Of a stretch of DNA of 8,218 bases, positions 5,118 through 8,218 are shown piece by piece. The number at the start of each line of letters is the position of its first letter. Position 1 is the first letter of the stretch. The position numbers and the translations under genes were made by a program. Source of the stretch: an uncultured Eubacteriales bacterium (GTDB taxonomy: Bacteria; Bacillota; Clostridia; Oscillospirales; Oscillospiraceae). Where the stretch lies: NCBI GenBank assembly GCA_900313295.1, contig OMQS01000055.1, positions 1-8,218 on the forward strand, in the 5' to 3' direction. The notes under the pieces were generated by a model that searched no databases, was not told where the DNA came from, and saw nothing but the letters and a program-made list of their open reading frames with translations.

Positions 5118-5810
5118 ATGCTTGGATGGATCGGCTGGGAGGCGCGGGGGCTGCCCTGCGTGCGGCATCGGGTGGAGCTTTTGGGCGGCATGCCCCTGTG
5201 TCGGGTGAGCGTGGGCGGCAGGCTGTCGCCGCTGCTGCGGCTGCTGCTGCGGCGGGAGGGACGGCTTTTGCGGGAGGCGGGCATTCGGGAGGGCGTGTGG
5301 CCGGCGGAGCTGCCGGAGCCGCTGCGAATGGGGCTTGCCCCCGTGGAGGTGGCGCCTTTGCGGCGGGCGCTGCTGCCGGCGCTGCTGGAGCAGGCCTTCC
5401 GCCAGAAACGGATGACGCGGCAGACGGCCTCCGCGCTGCTTACGGCGGAGGGGACGAGCCTGCCGGTGTACTGGGCGGCGCAGCTGCTGGCGCAGCGGGT
5501 GCGGTATCTGCATCTGGAAACGGGAAGCGGGCAGGAGGGACTGGAGGACTGGCTTTTGCAGCGCTACGGTCTGGCCTGCGGCGGCGGAGCGCCGGAGCTG
5601 GAGGTGACGCTGCGTTCGGCGGCGGAGCCGCGGGCGCTGCTGCTGGGGGAGAACTGCGCCGTGCAGCAGGTGGAATACATACTGCCGCCGGCATTGGCAG
5701 ACGCCTTGCCCGACGGAGCGGAGGGCGAGCAGCTTCTGACGGCGCTGTGGCGGCAGGAGCGGCTGCGCCCAAGGGAATTGGCCGTGAGAAGAATTTATTT
5801 CAGTGCTTGA
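5118..5810 (+). CDS. Uncharacterised arginine- and leucine-rich protein
   Basis: I do not recognise this 230-residue protein. The frame is believable: GGAGG (5104-5108) lies nine bases before the ATG, third positions are G/C-rich as in the neighbours, and it fills the space between a terminator-like hairpin and the greA promoter. There is no signal peptide or clear membrane segment; the leucine-rich stretch at about 36-52 is interrupted by Arg and Glu and looks like an amphipathic helix. By my count it has 28 Arg but one Lys and one Asn, unlike the other genes here (FtsE has 16 Arg and 12 Lys). After a predicted strand (RVRYLHLE, 127-134) comes GSGQEG (136-141), a GxGxxG pattern that could belong to a Rossmann-like nucleotide site, but this is weak. 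The ending REL-AVRRIYF is hydrophobic and basic. Expression seems to require passage through, or opening of, the upstream hairpin. Function unknown. Confidence 0.7.
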   Translation: MLGWIGWEARGLPCVRHRVELLGGMPLCRVSVGGRLSPLLRLLLRREGRLLREAGIREGVWPAELPEPLRMGLAPVEVAPLRRALLPALLEQAFRQKRMTRQTASALLTAEGTSLPVYWAAQLLAQRVRYLHLETGSGQEGLEDWLLQRYGLACGGGAPELEVTLRSAAEPRALLLGENCAVQQVEYILPPALADALPDGAEGEQLLTALWRQERLRPRELAVRRIYFSA

Positions 5811-5835
5811 CACCGGCGGGGAAACTATCTATAAT
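5807..5835 (+). promoter_or_regulatory. Perfect-consensus housekeeping promoter of greA-lysS
   Basis: TTGACA (5807-5812), a 17-base spacer and TATAAT (5830-5835) equal the full consensus for the main sigma factor. The -35 hexamer contains the TGA stop codon (5808-5810) of the preceding gene. The predicted transcript start is near 5842, leaving a leader of about 66 bases before greA. This predicts strong constitutive transcription. Confidence 0.88.
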
Positions 5836-5907
5836 GCAATGTGACTTATTATGGAATCGGGGCAGTATTGGAATCATACGCCGGACAATAGAAAGGAAGC
5901 GTTTACC

Positions 5908-6384
5908 ATGGTTAAAGAGTTCAAAATGAGCCAAGAGCGGTACGACGAGCTGAAGAGGGAGTTGGACTACAACAAGACCACCCGCGCCGACGAGATCGCC
6001 GAGCTTATCAAGGAGGCCCGCGGCTTCGGCGACCTGAGCGAGAACAGCGAGTATGACGAGGCCAAAAACGAGCAGGGCAAGCTCTATTCCCGCATCGCCG
6101 AGCTGGAGGAGATCCTGCTCCACGCCAAGATCGTCAGCGATGCTGAAACGGATTCCGACAAGATCTCCATCGGCTGCAAGGTCGTTGTGACCAATCTGGC
6201 CAACGGGCAGGCGCTGCCCGCCTACCGCATCGTCGGCTCTCAGGAGGCGGACGTGATGAACCGCGCCGTGTCCGAGGACTCCCCCTTCGGCAAAGCCCTC
6301 ATGGGGCGCAAGGCCGGCGAGGAGATCACCGTGGAGGCGCCCCGCGGCGTGATCCGCTACCGCATTGATTCCATCGAAAGATAA
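5908..6384 (+). CDS. greA: Transcription elongation factor GreA
   Basis: A 158-residue protein, the normal GreA length. The N-terminal coiled coil (about 1-76) reaches into the secondary channel of RNA polymerase; its tip carries GDLSENSEY (41-49), with Asp42 and Glu45 as the acidic pair that stimulates cleavage of the backtracked RNA 3' end. The C-terminal FKBP-like domain (about 80-158) contains SPFGKALMG and RYRIDSIE, typical of GreA. These features separate it from GreB and from Gfh-type inhibitors. The ATG at 5908 is chosen because AAGGA (5893-5897) precedes it and the protein then matches family length; an in-frame ATG at 5851 would add 19 nonconserved residues without a ribosome binding site. 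lysS follows after 34 bases with no terminator, so the two are very probably cotranscribed from the consensus promoter upstream. Confidence 0.96.
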   Translation: MVKEFKMSQERYDELKRELDYNKTTRADEIAELIKEARGFGDLSENSEYDEAKNEQGKLYSRIAELEEILLHAKIVSDAETDSDKISIGCKVVVTNLANGQALPAYRIVGSQEADVMNRAVSEDSPFGKALMGRKAGEEITVEAPRGVIRYRIDSIER

Positions 6385-6418
6385 ACCATAAAAATTTTAC
6401 AAAAGGAGGATGCCCGCT

Positions 6419-8218
6419 ATGGCAGAGCAAGTGAACCGAACCAACGAACAGGAGCAGGATCTCAAGCAGATCCTCAAGGTGCGCCGTGACAAACTCAAAG
6501 CCCTGCAGGATGCGGGGATGGATCCGTTTACCATCACCAAGTACGATGTCACCCACCACGCCCAGGAGATCAAGGACAACTTTGACGCCCTGGAGGGAAA
6601 GACCGTGGCCGTGGGCGGCCGCCTTATGTCCAAGCGCGGCATGGGCAAGGTGTCCTTCTGCGACCTGCAGGATAAGTCCGGCCGCATCCAGCTCTACGCC
6701 CGTCGGGACGAGATGGATCAGGAGGAGTATAACCGCTTCAAAAAGTATGACATCGGCGACATCGTGGGCGTGGAGGGCACCGTTTTCCGCACGGAAAAGG
6801 GCGAGATGAGCGTGCGCGCCAAGCATATCACCCTGCTCTCCAAGTCCCTGCAGCCCCTGCCGGAGAAGTTCCACGGCCTCACGGACAAGGAGATGCGCTA
6901 CCGCCAGCGGTATGTGGATCTCATCATGAACCCCGAGAGCAAGCGGAACTTTGAGATCCGCAGCAAGTTCGTGGCGTTTTTGCGCCGCTATCTGGACAAT
7001 CTGGGCTTTATGGAGGTGGAGACTCCCGTTCTCAGCCCCATCGCCGGCGGAGCCAACGCCCGTCCCTTCATCACCCATCACAACGCGCAGGACATCGACA
7101 TGTATATGCGCATCGCCACGGAGCTGCACCTGAAGCGGCTCATCGTGGGCGGCTTGGAGCGGGTGTACGAGGTGGGACGCATCTTCCGCAACGAGGGCAT
7201 GGACACCAAGCACAACCCCGAGTTTACCACCTGTGAGCTGTATCAGGCCTTCACCAATCTGGACGGCATGATGGACATTCTGGAGGGCATTCTCACCGGC
7301 GCTGCCAAGGAAATCTTGGGCACCTATCAGGTGAGCTGGCTGGGGCACGACATCGACCTCACCCCCTCCTGGAAGCGCGTCACCATGGCCGACGCCGTGA
7401 AAAATGTCACCGGCGCGGACTTCATGGCCTGCATCGGCGACGCTGACAAGGCTGTGGAGCTGGCTAAGAGCGTGGGCGTGGACATGGACGGCGTGGCGCA
7501 CACCTGGGGCAACGCCCTGTATGAGACCTTCGACCAAAAGGTGGAGGAGACCCTCATTCAGCCCACCTTTATCACCATGTACCCCGTGGAGGTCTCGCCG
7601 CTGGCCAAGCGCAGCCCCCAGCAGCCCGCCCTCACCGAGCGCTATGAGATGTTCATCTGCGGCTGCGAGATGGGCAACGCCTTCTCTGAACTCAACGACC
7701 CCATCGACCAGTACCAGCGCTTCAAGGCGCAGGCGGAAAAGCGCGCTAACGGCGACGAGGAGGCAGACATGATGGACGAGGACTTCGTGCTGGCGCTGGA
7801 GTACGGCATGCCCCCCACCGGCGGCCTGGGCTTCGGCATCGACCGCTGCGCCATGATGCTCTGCGGCACGGACTCCATCCGCGATGTGATCCTGTTCCCG
7901 ACAATGAAACCTTTGGACAAGGATAAGACCGAAAAGGCCGAGACCATGGCGGAAGAAAAGCCCGTTGAAGCGGCTCCTGTCGTCGAGGAAAAGATCGACT
8001 TTTCCAACGTCGTGATCGAGCCCCTGTTCCAGGATCAGGTGGACTTTGAGACCTTCTCCAAGTCCGATTTCCGGGCTGTGAAGGTACTCGAATGCGAAGC
8101 CGTCAAGAAGTCCAAAAAGCTTCTGAAGTTTACTCTGGATGACGGTTCTGACGAGAAAAGGACGATTTTGAGCGGTATTCACGCATATTATGAGCCGGAA
8201 GAGCTGGTCGGAAAGACC
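6419..8218 (+). CDS. lysS: Lysyl-tRNA synthetase (class II) with C-terminal tRNA-binding domain, 3' end cut off by the window
   Basis: The frame is open to the right edge: exactly 600 codons, no stop. Residues ~1-500 are a complete class II LysRS: an N-terminal anticodon-binding OB fold (about 55-145; VAVGGRLMSKRGMGK), motif 2 (YEVGRIFRNEG, 250-260, then HNPEFT) and motif 3 (GGLGFGIDR, 468-476), ending at FPTMKPL (about 493-499), where bacterial LysRS normally stops. Here an acidic, Glu/Ala/Pro/Val-rich linker (about 500-535) leads to a new domain from about 541: FSKSDFRAVKVLE, KKSKKLLKFTLDDG, RTILSGIHAYY, EELVGK. These are the signature blocks of the EMAPII/Trbp111 tRNA-binding fold found at the C-terminus of MetRS and the N-terminus of PheRS beta. 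It should hold tRNA nonspecifically and tighten tRNA-Lys binding. AAGGAGG (6403-6409) lies nine bases before the ATG at 6419; an in-frame ATG at 6410 abuts that site and is rejected. The last 45 codons are less GC-biased than the core. Confidence 0.95.
   Translation, partial: MAEQVNRTNEQEQDLKQILKVRRDKLKALQDAGMDPFTITKYDVTHHAQEIKDNFDALEGKTVAVGGRLMSKRGMGKVSFCDLQDKSGRIQLYARRDEMDQEEYNRFKKYDIGDIVGVEGTVFRTEKGEMSVRAKHITLLSKSLQPLPEKFHGLTDKEMRYRQRYVDLIMNPESKRNFEIRSKFVAFLRRYLDNLGFMEVETPVLSPIAGGANARPFITHHNAQDIDMYMRIATELHLKRLIVGGLERVYEVGRIFRNEGMDTKHNPEFTTCELYQAFTNLDGMMDILEGILTGAAKEILGTYQVSWLGHDIDLTPSWKRVTMADAVKNVTGADFMACIGDADKAVELAKSVGVDMDGVAHTWGNALYETFDQKVEETLIQPTFITMYPVEVSPLAKRSPQQPALTERYEMFICGCEMGNAFSELNDPIDQYQRFKAQAEKRANGDEEADMMDEDFVLALEYGMPPTGGLGFGIDRCAMMLCGTDSIRDVILFPTMKPLDKDKTEKAETMAEEKPVEAAPVVEEKIDFSNVVIEPLFQDQVDFETFSKSDFRAVKVLECEAVKKSKKLLKFTLDDGSDEKRTILSGIHAYYEPEELVGKT

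Noticed and set aside
5037..5813. - strand frame of 258 codons over the unknown gene
   Set aside because: The peptide is Gln/Arg/Pro/His low-complexity, as expected from reading a Leu/Arg/Ala-rich gene backwards. Because the + gene is itself unknown I considered this seriously, but the + frame has the better ribosome binding site and composition.
5048..5929. Alternative + strand frame of 293 codons overlapping the unknown gene and the greA start
   Set aside because: The peptide is Ala/Gly-rich noise, has no good ribosome binding site and would run through the greA promoter into greA in the wrong frame.
6385..6418. T-box or other tRNA-responsive leader before lysS
   Set aside because: Only 34 bases separate greA and lysS; there is room for a ribosome binding site but not for a leader structure or promoter.
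6326..8182. Long open frame on the - strand (618 codons) over lysS
   Set aside because: It is the complement of a clear LysRS coding sequence; the peptide is low-complexity in His, Leu, Val and Gly with no family motif.
1..8218. tRNA, rRNA, CRISPR, phage or insertion-sequence features
   Set aside because: No cloverleaf, rRNA core, spaced direct-repeat array, transposase or terminal inverted repeats were seen on either strand; the content is conserved chromosome.

Overview
The window is a stretch of ordinary bacterial chromosome, all genes on the + strand, GC-rich and with strong G/C preference at third codon positions. AGGAGG-type ribosome binding sites, housekeeping promoters with AT-rich hexamers, an ftsE-ftsX-hydrolase operon and a greA-lysS pair all point to Firmicutes. 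The high GC and the short palindromic intergenic elements suggest a GC-rich gut-type clostridium (Oscillospiraceae-like). The lineage is inferred from style; there is no marker gene here that proves it.

Layout. (1) 2-682: the 3' part of an RsuA-type rRNA pseudouridine synthase, cut by the left edge. (2) 699-1944: a self-contained unit with a TTGCAA-17-TATAAT promoter, a leader hairpin, a CdaR/PucR-type regulator and an intrinsic terminator. (3) 1887-2287: a 401-base gap holding that terminator, a heptad repeat, two palindromic elements, a second TTGCAA-17-TATAAT promoter and a perfect match to the WalR binding consensus. (4) 2288-4959: ftsE, ftsX (4-base overlap) and, 15 bases on, a secreted coiled-coil M23 peptidase. 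(5) 4960-5117: a second copy of a palindromic element, then a strong hairpin plus T-run whose 3' arm is the ribosome binding site of the next gene. (6) 5118-5810: an unrecognised, arginine-rich, almost lysine-free protein. (7) 5807-8218: a perfect-consensus promoter (TTGACA-17-TATAAT) overlapping the previous stop codon, then greA and lysS; lysS runs off the right edge.

How the genes work together. FtsE (cytoplasmic ATPase) and FtsX (membrane permease) probably transmit ATP hydrolysis across the membrane to the coiled coil of the co-encoded M23 enzyme, which cuts peptidoglycan at division or elongation sites. This is the logic of pneumococcal FtsEX-PcsB and Bacillus FtsEX-CwlO, but with a different catalytic domain. 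The WalR-like site at the operon promoter would link this cell-wall module to the WalRK cell-wall regulon. greA (rescue of backtracked RNA polymerase) and lysS (tRNA-Lys charging) form an information-processing operon.

The points most worth attention are the LysRS fused to a C-terminal EMAPII/Trbp111-type tRNA-binding domain whose last codons are visibly less GC-biased, the WalR-like box at ftsE, and the terminator-like hairpin that would occlude the ribosome binding site of the unknown gene at 5118. I see no phage, insertion sequence, CRISPR, tRNA or rRNA, and no evident new defence or metabolic system.
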